This document shows, in pieces, positions 1-6,998 of a DNA stretch of 44,645 bases. Source of the DNA: Acidimicrobiia bacterium (lineage in GTDB: Bacteria > Actinomycetota > Acidimicrobiia > Spongiisociales > UBA5794); NCBI GenBank assembly GCA_030065575.1, contig JASJDZ010000018.1:1-44645 (forward strand), read 5' to 3'. Each line of letters opens with the position of its first letter. Position 1 is the stretch's first letter. Position numbers and translations under genes: made by a program. The notes under the pieces were generated by a model. It ran no database searches. It was not told the origin of the DNA and worked only from the letters and a program-made list of their open reading frames with translations.

Positions 1-1
1 A

Positions 2-94
2 CTCATCCGGCAACTCACCCTCAACCCCAACCGTCGCCTCCAACCCCTCTACAACCGACCAGGACGACCCCCTACCATCACCCCACAACTGTGA
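2..94 (+). CDS. C-terminal end of an IS481-like transposase (partial, cut by window edge)
   Basis: An open frame enters from the left edge and stops at TGA 92-94, giving 30 residues. It contains a Leu-Thr-Leu-Asn-Pro stretch after a Leu-Ile-Arg, followed by a basic, proline-rich tail. This resembles the end of IS481-family integrases, where a short strand of the form LLRELTLDPTRDYQP closes the protein. The catalytic DDE core would lie outside the window. The call rests on a short tail and on the repeats directly after it, so it is tentative. It could also be the end of an unrelated proline-rich protein. Confidence 0.4.
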   Translation, partial: LIRQLTLNPNRRLQPLYNRPGRPPTITPQL

Positions 95-135
95 GGCATG
101 ACCCGCGACACCTGTTAGGCATCACCCGCGACACG
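90..135. repeat. Two tandem 23-bp direct repeats, probable end of an insertion sequence
   Basis: Copies at 90-112 and 113-135 are adjacent and identical at 20 of 23 positions. Both share the core AGGCAT-N-ACCCGCGACAC. The first overlaps the stop codon of the transposase-like frame. Such sequence next to an IS481-type stop codon is what an element's terminal region looks like. The opposite end is not in the window, so neither inverted-repeat pairing nor a target duplication can be confirmed. Confidence 0.5.
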
Positions 136-175
136 ACAGTCGGGTCAGCGCCTACCGATCTACGCAAGAACGGAA

Positions 176-1411
176 TCAATGCGGGATGCCGCCGGCCTCC
201 TTCATGGCGGGGAGGTCGACCAGGCGCCCGTGGCTGACAACGGCAGCGGGAGGGGCCTGGAACCGGAGGACCTCGGTGAGGGTGGGCAGGGCATGGACGA
301 CCAGGTTGGCGGGGTTGCCGACGCCGATGCTGTGGTTGGGGACGTTCATTCCCACCGCAGCGTTACGGGTGACGGCGTCGTAGATCCGCTCTTGTCCTTC
401 CGCGGTCATCATCCAGAGCAGGTGACAGCAAAGGAAGGCGACCTCGAGCATGTTGTTGCGGCCGAAGGCGTAGTAGGCGTCGGAGATGTCGTCCTGGCCG
501 AGAATCACGTTGATCCCGGCATCCATGAGCTCACCAACCCTGGCGTGCAAAGGGCCCGTGTGGGGATCGGACACGATTGAGATACCTGCCTCACTGAGAA
601 TCTGAACGAGCCGGCCGAAGTACGAGTCGTCGTACAGCGCCATTGCACGACAGTGGTGCGCCAGTGCCCTCCCGTGCCAGCCGCGCGCGATCGCTTCGAG
701 AGCCATCGTTTCCAGCGTCCTCAACTCGGGGTCGCCTGCGTCGTCGAGCAGCATCGAGACATCGGCGTCGAACTCTTTGGCCAGATCGAACGAGGCCCGG
801 ATGTGATCACCCATGGCCTCCTGGGTGTATTCGATCCACGGGATGCCACCGACAACCTCCGCACCTAGCTCCATCGACCTGCGCATGAGTTCGAGGGCCC
901 CCGGCTCGCGAACCATTCCGTCTTGCGGGAAGGCAACCACCTGCACGTCGACCAAGCCTGCAAACTCATCGCGGGCCGCACACAGCACCTCGACACCGCG
1001 GGTCCCTGCCTTGGAGTCGACGTCTGCCATCGCTCGTACATGTGTCGTCCCGTAGTACGCGGCCATCGCCAGTGATCGCCTGGCCAGCTCAAGCATGTGG
1101 TCGGCATTTTGAGAGTGCTTCACCTCGGCGGCTGCGTCGATGGCGAGCGATGCACTACCCATCCCGGCACCGTGATAGTGGCTGAGCGCCTCTTCGCCGA
1201 CGTCGAGGAGTGTGAAGACCTTGTCGAGATGCAGATGCGCATTGACGAACGACTCTGTCACCAGCCCACCGGCGGCGTAGATCACAGTGCTACCGGCTGC
1301 CGAAGTCGTTCCACTTCCAGCGATGCCCGAGATCAGGCCGCCTTCGATCTCGATGTCGACCCGATCCGCCCCACCCCGCAACTGGGCGTCTTGAACAACG
1401 ATCCGGCTCAT
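176..1411 (-). CDS. Amidohydrolase of the cytosine deaminase (CodA) family
   Basis: A 411-residue TIM-barrel amidohydrolase, the normal length for cytosine deaminase and N-isopropylammelide hydrolase relatives. The metal-binding HxH lies at about residues 59-61 (NAHLHLDK), a His pair at about 252-253, and the late metal Asp in GQDDISD at about 307. The barrel position that carries His and the catalytic Glu in CodA reads LLDDAGDPE near residue 221, so by eye the His is Leu and the Glu is Asp. Substrate is therefore uncertain: a deaminase or hydrolase of a cyclic or heterocyclic amide is likely, but it could be a divergent subfamily. The ATG start is preceded by AAGGA. A mobile-element remnant lies just downstream of the gene. 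Confidence 0.8.
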   Translation of the reverse strand: MSRIVVQDAQLRGGADRVDIEIEGGLISGIAGSGTTSAAGSTVIYAAGGLVTESFVNAHLHLDKVFTLLDVGEEALSHYHGAGMGSASLAIDAAAEVKHSQNADHMLELARRSLAMAAYYGTTHVRAMADVDSKAGTRGVEVLCAARDEFAGLVDVQVVAFPQDGMVREPGALELMRRSMELGAEVVGGIPWIEYTQEAMGDHIRASFDLAKEFDADVSMLLDDAGDPELRTLETMALEAIARGWHGRALAHHCRAMALYDDSYFGRLVQILSEAGISIVSDPHTGPLHARVGELMDAGINVILGQDDISDAYYAFGRNNMLEVAFLCCHLLWMMTAEGQERIYDAVTRNAAVGMNVPNHSIGVGNPANLVVHALPTLTEVLRFQAPPAAVVSHGRLVDLPAMKEAGGIPH

Positions 1412-1460
1412 TGAGGGTCCTTCCGCTCGGGTACTGACAAATCTAGAGGGAAGCGCGCTC

Positions 1461-1488
1461 GTGGCGCCGACTCATGCCGGCGCCACGT
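1461..1488 (-). terminator. Stem-loop after the DUF4349 lipoprotein gene
   Basis: Perfect 10-bp inverted repeat (CGTGGCGCCG at 1461-1470, its complement at 1479-1488) with an 8-nt loop. It lies between the stop of the DUF4349 gene at 1507 and the amidohydrolase start. A clear U-run is lacking, so it may be a weak or factor-dependent terminator or an mRNA-stabilising hairpin. Confidence 0.5.
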
Positions 1489-1506
1489 CGCTGGGTACGT
1501 GTCTAG

Positions 1507-2841
1507 CTAGTCGTCGTCGCCCTCATCGCTTTTGTCGCTGCCCTCATCTTGCGGCTCGGACTCGGTAGATCCGGCCCGACGGCGGGCGATCCAGAGCCAC
1601 AGTGCCGCAAGCAAGCCCACCACGAGCAGTACGGGCAACAAGCCAGCAGCTAGCACGAGGATCCCAACGATGAAGAGGAAGACCTCGCCGCTGGCGTCCA
1701 GAGCGTCCTGGAAGCCGGGCAGACCGCCGGGGTCCACGGCTTCGATACTCATGGCAGTGGTGCTGGCCACCTCGCGACCCTCGACCCGATTGCCTTCTTG
1801 GTCGACCGGCTCGGCGCTGACCCTGGTCTGGGTGCGAAGATTGCGTTCCACCGTGATCTCATGGGCGAGCACCATCGACTGGCCGGGCTCGAGGACACCG
1901 TTGGGCTCACCCCAAACCACGATCAGGTCGGCCAGTTCGACGCCAAGCACTGTGTCCTGCAGCGTGATACCGGCCAGTGGCGTGTCGCCCTGGTTGAAGA
2001 TTTCGAAGCAGACGGTGGCCGGCTCGTTCTCCTCGACCTGGATCCAGCTGTCGGCAGGGCAAGAGACTCCGTCGTCATGGCCCGGGAATCCGCTGACCTC
2101 GACACGGATGTCCGGATTGCTCAGCGCTTCGGTGAGAGTCAGGTAGATGGTGGCCAGGTCCACCCTGTCGCGCAGGGTGCGCAGCTGGCCTCGCATTGTC
2201 TCCAGATCGGTCTCACGCTGGAGCAGCTGATTCTCCAGCTCGGCAATCGTCTCGATGTCGGTTGCCTGTTCCAGGAACCCCTTCAGCCGCTCTACGCTCG
2301 CCTCTGCAGTGTCGATCCGGGACTCCAGGTCGACGACCCGCTCGGTTACGTCGTCGGCAGTGACGTTCTGTGTGCGAATCTCTCCAACAGAGCCCAGCCG
2401 CGCCAGTGCCTCCTGGAAGTCACCGGGTAGCACCTTGAAGGTGAGAACGCTGTACGGCTCGGGCGCCCCCCTGGTCTCTTGGCCGAAGAGATAGCCACCC
2501 AACTCCTGGATGATGCGGGTGGCCTCGGCTCCGGCAGTCGCCACATCGGTCACCGCCACAGTCAGGTTGGCCGTGAAGATGATGTCGCGCCCCAGCGTGT
2601 TCGTCTGCAGGACTGTGCCGTCAACACCGCCGGCCCCGAGTGCGTCCCGGTCACTCGACTCTTCTGGTGCTTCAGCAGCGCCATCCCCGCTGTCGCCCAT
2701 ATCCTCGCCCGAGGCCGCCGCCGTTGTTTCCGTGCTCGCATTGATCGCATCAAATGCTCCGTCGCTGTCATCGCCGCTACACGCCGCAAGCACCAGCAGC
2801 AGAACCAGGAACAGAATCGAAATCGGTTTCAGAATCCTCAT
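1507..2841 (-). CDS. DUF4349 lipoprotein with an added extracellular domain and C-terminal membrane helix
   Basis: A 444-residue predicted lipoprotein. The N-terminus is a short basic segment, a Leu-rich helix and a lipobox LAAC at about residue 21. An acidic Ser/Ala-rich linker follows, then a DUF4349 region at about residues 85-240: a beta domain followed by a heptad-rich coiled coil with LESRIDTAEASVERL-type periodicity. Residues about 255-375 form a beta-rich region with FNQGDTPLAG and LEPGQS motifs, resembling DUF11-type adhesion or surface repeats. A long hydrophobic helix (about 388-420), Arg residues and an acidic cytoplasmic tail end the protein. It is thus anchored at both ends outside the membrane. 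Function is unknown. DUF4349 proteins usually have the helix directly after the coiled coil. Confidence 0.8.
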   Translation of the reverse strand: MRILKPISILFLVLLLVLAACSGDDSDGAFDAINASTETTAAASGEDMGDSGDGAAEAPEESSDRDALGAGGVDGTVLQTNTLGRDIIFTANLTVAVTDVATAGAEATRIIQELGGYLFGQETRGAPEPYSVLTFKVLPGDFQEALARLGSVGEIRTQNVTADDVTERVVDLESRIDTAEASVERLKGFLEQATDIETIAELENQLLQRETDLETMRGQLRTLRDRVDLATIYLTLTEALSNPDIRVEVSGFPGHDDGVSCPADSWIQVEENEPATVCFEIFNQGDTPLAGITLQDTVLGVELADLIVVWGEPNGVLEPGQSMVLAHEITVERNLRTQTRVSAEPVDQEGNRVEGREVASTTAMSIEAVDPGGLPGFQDALDASGEVFLFIVGILVLAAGLLPVLLVVGLLAALWLWIARRRAGSTESEPQDEGSDKSDEGDDD

Positions 2842-2966
2842 TGCTCAGGTCTCCCCTGTTGGGTACCGGTTGGACGCCTGATCACGCACGACCGGTTCCC
2901 ACCAAGTTTGGCCATCGCGGCAGCCGGTAGCGAGCCGGCGGCGTACGATGGGGCCAGGAGGCCGAT

Positions 2967-3155
2967 ATGGACGAGGAACCGCGCCAGGGGCGCACCAACT
3001 ACGACTGGGTAAATGGGATGCGGGTGGGCGCGATTGTCGGCGGGGTTGCCGGCCTGCTCATCGGCTGGGTACTCGGCACAATCCCCTTCGTCTTGCTGCT
3101 GATCGGCGCCGTAGTCGGCGGTTTTGTTGGGGCGCGGACTGCGCAGCGCTTCTGA
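2967..3155 (+). CDS. Small glycine-rich membrane protein, function unknown
   Basis: A 62-residue protein with a polar N-terminal 18 residues and two hydrophobic Gly/Val-rich segments (about 19-37 and 40-56). The GAIVGG and GAVVGG motifs resemble a glycine-zipper hairpin that packs in the membrane. AGGAGG at 2956-2961 sits 5 nt before the ATG, an excellent ribosome binding site that supports this as a real gene. It is divergent from the DUF4349 lipoprotein and lies 89 nt upstream of the dodecin gene, so the two may be cotranscribed. No specific family is recognised. Confidence 0.7.
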   Translation: MDEEPRQGRTNYDWVNGMRVGAIVGGVAGLLIGWVLGTIPFVLLLIGAVVGGFVGARTAQRF

Positions 3156-3244
3156 TCGCCCGCGGCGCCAGACCGCAACTAGTTGCCGGACGGTCGATCC
3201 GGTACGCTGGGAACTACGACACTCCCGACGAGAGGAGCTCCACA

Positions 3245-3451
3245 GTGTCTGTTGCGAAGGTGATTGAGATCACGTCTACCTCACCCGGGTCCTTCGAGGA
3301 TGCCATCCGCAAGGGCATCGCCAAGGCGCAGCGCACCATCGACGGTATTCGAGGGGCCTGGATTTCGGAGCAGAAGGTCATCATTGCCGACGATGGCACG
3401 ATCAAGCACTTCCGAGTAGACATGAAGCTCACCTTCGTCCTCGAGGACTAG
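3245..3451 (+). CDS. Dodecin, small flavin-binding protein
   Basis: A 68-residue protein of the usual dodecin length and sequence: VAKVIEITSTSPGSFEDA at the N-terminus, an Ala/Ile-rich helix with KGIAKAQRTIDGI, then WISEQKV and FRVDMKLTFVLED strands. Dodecins assemble into hollow dodecamers that store or buffer riboflavin, FMN or FAD, or bind CoA. The Trp of the WISEQK strand corresponds to the residue that stacks on the flavin. The GTG start at 3245 has AGAGGAG seven nt upstream. The open frame extends further upstream, but that part lacks dodecin similarity. A strong hairpin follows at 3501. Confidence 0.9.
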   Translation: MSVAKVIEITSTSPGSFEDAIRKGIAKAQRTIDGIRGAWISEQKVIIADDGTIKHFRVDMKLTFVLED

Positions 3452-3500
3452 GTCAACTTCAAGGCCTCGGGCTGGTAAACCAGCCGAGGTTCAAACGCGA

Positions 3501-3529
3501 TTGAGGCCCCCGCTTAGCGGGGGCCTCAA
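3501..3529. terminator. Bidirectional terminator hairpin between dodecin and pnp
   Basis: Perfect 13-bp inverted repeat (3501-3513 and 3517-3529) with a TTA loop and a run of G/C in the stem. It lies between the convergent dodecin and pnp genes, where one hairpin can end both transcripts. The U-tract is poor on both sides, which is common in high-GC actinobacteria. Confidence 0.8.
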
Positions 3530-3546
3530 TGCTCAGATTGACGGGT

Positions 3547-5910
3547 CTAGAGACCCTTCTCGAACTCATCCTCGAAGGAGACAACGGTGCGATTGGGGTT
3601 GTCGCGCCGATCGTCACGCCGGTCCCTGCCGCCCCGATCACGGTTGCGGCTCCGGCCACGATCACGACCACCACGGTCACGATCGCGTCCCTTGCGATCG
3701 CCGTCACGACGCTCGCCGCGGTCGGAACCGGGCTCCTTGACTGGGGTGTTCTCGTCTACGAGCTCCACCCCATCGGCTAGGTCGAGGCTGACCTTGCCGC
3801 GGTCGTCGATCTCACGAACCACAACGTTGACCTTGTCGCCGAGTGCCAGCACGTCTTCGACCTTCTCGATGCGCTTGCCGCCGCCCATCTTGGAGATGTG
3901 CAGCAGGCCGTCACGCCCGGGAAGGATGTTGACGAATGCGCCGAACTTCGTGATGTTGACGACCTCGCCCTCGTAGGTCTCCCCGACGTTCGCCTCCGGC
4001 GGGAAACCAATGGCCAGGATGCGCTCCCGAGCCAGCTCCATCGAAGCGGTGTCGGCAGCGCCGACCCGGACAATGCCTTCATCGTCGATTTCGATGGTGG
4101 CTCCGGTCTCCTCCTCGAGCTCACGGATGGTCTTGCCCTTGGGCCCGATGACCTCGCCGATCTTGTCCTTGGGGATCTCGATCGCCTCGATCTTCGGTGC
4201 ATTCTCAGCCAGTTCCTCACGCGGGCCGGGGAGAACCTCGGTCATCTTGTCGAGGATGTGGTGACGGGCGTCACGCGCCTGCGCCATTGCCTGGACCAGC
4301 ACCTCGGCCGGCAAGCTCTCGATCTTCGTGTCGAGCTGGAGGGCGGTGATCATGTCCCGGGTACCGGCAACTTTGAAGTCCATGTCGCCGAGATGATCCT
4401 CGGCGCCGAGGATGTCGGTGAGCGTGACGTACTTGCCGTCCTGCTCGATGAGACCCATGGCAACGCCGGCCACCGGGGCCTCGATGGGCACTCCGGCGTC
4501 CATCAGCGAGAGGGACGATCCGCAAACTGAGGCCATTGACGACGAACCATTCGACATCAGGACCTCGGAGACGAGGCGATATGCGTACGGGAAGTCCTCA
4601 ACCGGTGGAATCACCGGAAGCAGGGCCTTCTCGGCGAGTGCCCCGTGGCCGATCTCGCGCCGCTTGGGGCCACGCATGAATCCCGTTTCTCCGGTGGAGA
4701 ACGGCGGGAAGTTGTAGTGGTGCATGTACCGCTTCGACTCAGCCAGGTCGATGGTGTCGAGCATCTGCTCCATGCGCAGCATGCCCAGCGAGGTGGTGTT
4801 CAAGACCTGAGTCTCCCCACGCTTGAACATGGCCGAACCGTGCGCTTGGCCGAGTAGGCCAACCTCGACGTCGATCTGACGCACATCGGTCAGGCTGCGC
4901 CCGTCCATACGCACACCCTCGTTGACAACACGGGTTCTCATTACCTTCTTCTGGACTGCCTTCAGAGCCTTCTTGGCGGCACCCAGGGTCTCTTCGTCGT
5001 CCTCGGCAATGCCCAGCTCGGCCATAGCCTGCTCGGCGGCAAGCGACTCAGCTTCCTGGCGCTCCGTCTTGTCGACGATTACCCCGAGTGACTCGAACTT
5101 GGGCTTGGCGATTGCTTCGACGCGGGAATACAGCTCGTCGCCGTAGGCCTCGACCACCGGGAACTCTGCAGCCTTGACCTCTCCGATTTGGGCACGCAGC
5201 TCGACCTGCAGGTCGATGATCTGACCGATGTAGCCCTTGGCCTCCTCGAGGCCACGAGTGATGCTCTCTTCGTCGCTAACGGGCTGGCCATTGGTGACCA
5301 TACGATGCCCGTGCTCCGTAGCACCGGCCTCGACCATGGCGATGTCAACTTCGCCGGCTGCGTTGCGCTTGCCCGCGACGATGAGCTGGAAGACCGAATC
5401 ATCGAGCTCCTCGAACGTCGGGAACGGGATCCACTCGCCGTTGCTCAGTGAGAGCTTGACCGCACCGATCGGGCCCAGGAACGGGATGGGGCTGACGGTC
5501 AGCGCAGCCGAAGCCGCGTTGAGCGCAGGCACGTCGTAGTCGTTGACCAGGTCGGCCGACAGGATCGTCGCCACGACATGGGTCTCGTATAGGAAGCCGT
5601 CCGGGAATGAGGGGCGAAGCGGTCGGTCGATCAACCGTGCCGTCAGCGTCGCCTTTTCCGTTGCCCGCCCCTCACGACGGAAGAAGGAGCCCGGAATACG
5701 CCCGACGGCGTACATCCTCTCCTCTACATCCACCGTGAGTGGGAAGAAGTCTTGTCCCTCGCGCATGTTGCGGCTGGAAGTAGCCGTGACCAGGACATCG
5801 GTGTCGCCGATACTGGCGACAACCGCACCGTCTGCGAGGAGAGCTAGCTTGCCCGTCGAAAAGACGAGCTCTTTGTCGCCAATGCGACCGCGTACTGTGG
5901 TTTCTGCCAC
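3547..5910 (-). CDS. pnp: Polynucleotide phosphorylase
   Basis: A 787-residue phosphorolytic 3'-5' exoribonuclease that also makes RNA tails; actinobacterial members were described as guanosine pentaphosphate synthetases. Two RNase PH-like domains occupy roughly 1-220 and 310-560, including GPKRREIGHGALAEKAL. A KH domain with IGPKGKTIRELEEETG lies near 590-630, and an S1 domain with GAFVNILPGRDGLLHIS near 650-715. The tail is unusually rich in Arg, Asp and Gly (RD/RGG repeats), a disordered RNA-binding extension. The GTG start has AGGAG upstream. It lies downstream of rpsO, as in most bacteria. Confidence 0.97.
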   Translation of the reverse strand: MAETTVRGRIGDKELVFSTGKLALLADGAVVASIGDTDVLVTATSSRNMREGQDFFPLTVDVEERMYAVGRIPGSFFRREGRATEKATLTARLIDRPLRPSFPDGFLYETHVVATILSADLVNDYDVPALNAASAALTVSPIPFLGPIGAVKLSLSNGEWIPFPTFEELDDSVFQLIVAGKRNAAGEVDIAMVEAGATEHGHRMVTNGQPVSDEESITRGLEEAKGYIGQIIDLQVELRAQIGEVKAAEFPVVEAYGDELYSRVEAIAKPKFESLGVIVDKTERQEAESLAAEQAMAELGIAEDDEETLGAAKKALKAVQKKVMRTRVVNEGVRMDGRSLTDVRQIDVEVGLLGQAHGSAMFKRGETQVLNTTSLGMLRMEQMLDTIDLAESKRYMHHYNFPPFSTGETGFMRGPKRREIGHGALAEKALLPVIPPVEDFPYAYRLVSEVLMSNGSSSMASVCGSSLSLMDAGVPIEAPVAGVAMGLIEQDGKYVTLTDILGAEDHLGDMDFKVAGTRDMITALQLDTKIESLPAEVLVQAMAQARDARHHILDKMTEVLPGPREELAENAPKIEAIEIPKDKIGEVIGPKGKTIRELEEETGATIEIDDEGIVRVGAADTASMELARERILAIGFPPEANVGETYEGEVVNITKFGAFVNILPGRDGLLHISKMGGGKRIEKVEDVLALGDKVNVVVREIDDRGKVSLDLADGVELVDENTPVKEPGSDRGERRDGDRKGRDRDRGGRDRGRSRNRDRGGRDRRDDRRDNPNRTVVSFEDEFEKGL

Positions 5911-6038
5911 GCGCGTCTCCTTGATTGTGGGAGGAGAGCGAACAATTGGCAGTGGTCGAGATTCGGCGGACCCGGGGCGGATTTGGTGGCAGAATCCCGG
6001 CCACTGACAACTGAGGGCTTCCCCCGCTGTCTCTTATG

Positions 6039-6058
6039 GCGAGAGCTTGCGCTCCCGC
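6039..6058 (-). promoter_or_regulatory. Hairpin in the rpsO-pnp intergenic region
   Basis: An 8-bp stem (one G-U pair on the transcribed strand) closed by a GCAA tetraloop. A second stem of about 9 bp with a TGTT loop lies nearer rpsO, centred on 6088-6103. Paired hairpins between rpsO and pnp are the arrangement through which enterobacterial pnp is processed by RNase III and autoregulated. The same role here is an inference from position. They could instead form a partial terminator. Confidence 0.5.
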
Positions 6059-6114
6059 TGGAACACCTAGTTCCTGAACGCACAGAAGGCGGCAACAGCC
6101 GCCCTCCGAGTTCT

Positions 6115-6372
6115 CTATCGCCTCAGTCCCAGACTGGCGATCAGGCTGCGATACCTCTCGACATTCTGGTTCCTGAGGTACTTGAGAAGTCGCCGGCGCT
6201 TACCGACCATCATCAGCAACCCTCGCCGGCTGTGATGGTCCTTCTTGTTGACCTTCAAGTGCTCGGTGAGATGGCTGATGCGCTCGGTGAGCAGCGCAAC
6301 CTGAACCTCGGGCGAACCCGTGTCCGAGTCATGCAGCCCATATTCTTCGATAATCGTCTTCGTGTCTTTCAC
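6115..6372 (-). CDS. rpsO: 30S ribosomal protein S15
   Basis: Small-subunit protein that binds the central domain of 16S rRNA. It shows the family core [16 protein letters not shown], the HHSRRGLL motif and the closing [13 protein letters not shown]. Starting at GTG 6372 gives 85 residues, slightly shorter than the usual 88-89. An AAAGGA element lies 8 nt upstream, and the open frame before it is not S15-like. A promoter is visible just upstream. pnp follows after about 200 nt. Confidence 0.95.
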   Translation of the reverse strand: MKDTKTIIEEYGLHDSDTGSPEVQVALLTERISHLTEHLKVNKKDHHSRRGLLMMVGKRRRLLKYLRNQNVERYRSLIASLGLRR

Positions 6373-6399
6373 GCAGAAGTTCCTTTGAAAAAGAAAGCG

Positions 6400-6413
6400 C
6401 GGACGAACGTCCG
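6400..6413 (-). promoter_or_regulatory. Short hairpin in the rpsO leader
   Basis: CGGAC and GTCCG arms flank a 4-nt loop and are followed on the transcribed strand by a pyrimidine-rich CTTTCTTTTTC tract. It falls at the expected 5' end of the transcript from the promoter at 6420-6447. It may protect the 5' end, act as a small attenuator, or be a site for S15 autoregulation. Confidence 0.35.
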
Positions 6414-6419
6414 GCCGGG

Positions 6420-6447
6420 ATTGTAACACGCTATCTCAGTCTGCCAA
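6420..6447 (-). promoter_or_regulatory. Sigma70-type promoter of rpsO
   Basis: On the minus strand TTGGCA (6442-6447) and TACAAT (6420-6425) are separated by 16 nt. Each matches five of six consensus bases. Transcription would begin near 6413, about 40 nt before the rpsO GTG. The -35 lies inside the 3' end of the asparaginase-like gene. Confidence 0.6.
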
Positions 6448-6963
6448 GCCCGGCATCGAACCGCCGACAAATGTGCCTGCCGTGTGGTCCTTGGTCACGC
6501 CGGGGAACTGCAGAACCTTGTTGTGCATAGCCACAAACACGCCCGGCCCGAGAAGGCGCACGGCCAATAGGGCCTCAGTGAGGTTCTGCAGGGCATCTGT
6601 GTCGCGCAGTTCGTAGGGACGCATGGCGCCCGTGAATACGATGGGCGACATTGGGGGGCCTTGCGCACAGGTTGCATCGCCGCTGACTGCCAATCGATCT
6701 GTCCCATGCACGACAACGACTCCGTCATGAGATCCAGCAGCTTGCAGCGAGGATTGTGCGATCAGTTCGTGATCGGCATCGTCCATGTCGAGGCTGTCCT
6801 TGTTCATGAGCGGAATCCGATGCAGCTCCAGGTTGGGGAGCTCGAGATGGGCAAGCATGTAGTCGAGCACGCTGGTCTCGTTGCGCAGTTCCCCGGAGCG
6901 GGGCTGATAGGTCTTCTCAATGGTGCCCCCTGTCGAAATGAGGGCGAGCCGGAACCAAGCCAT
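6436..6963 (-). CDS. Single-domain asparaginase-like protein
   Basis: A 175-residue protein containing only the N-terminal domain of bacterial L-asparaginases (about 330 residues). It keeps the nucleophile motif STGGTI at about residues 10-15, the Thr-Asp pair in VVHGTDR at about 85-90, TGAMRP, and the GVTKDHT segment whose Lys corresponds to the catalytic Lys of type II enzymes. The C-terminal domain that completes the active site between subunits is absent. Short stand-alone forms are known in many genomes, so it is probably intact rather than decayed. Activity on asparagine is uncertain. A short palindrome, GAGGCT-AG-AGCCTC, lies at 6969-6982 just before the start. Confidence 0.8.
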   Translation of the reverse strand: MAWFRLALISTGGTIEKTYQPRSGELRNETSVLDYMLAHLELPNLELHRIPLMNKDSLDMDDADHELIAQSSLQAAGSHDGVVVVHGTDRLAVSGDATCAQGPPMSPIVFTGAMRPYELRDTDALQNLTEALLAVRLLGPGVFVAMHNKVLQFPGVTKDHTAGTFVGGSMPGLAD

Positions 6964-6998
6964 GAGCAGAGGCTAGAGCCTCGTACCGGTGTCGGAGC

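Noticed and set aside
2948-3244. A longer N-terminus for dodecin
   Set aside because: The upstream frame covers the small membrane gene in another phase and has no dodecin similarity; GTG 3245 has a proper ribosome site and gives the family length.
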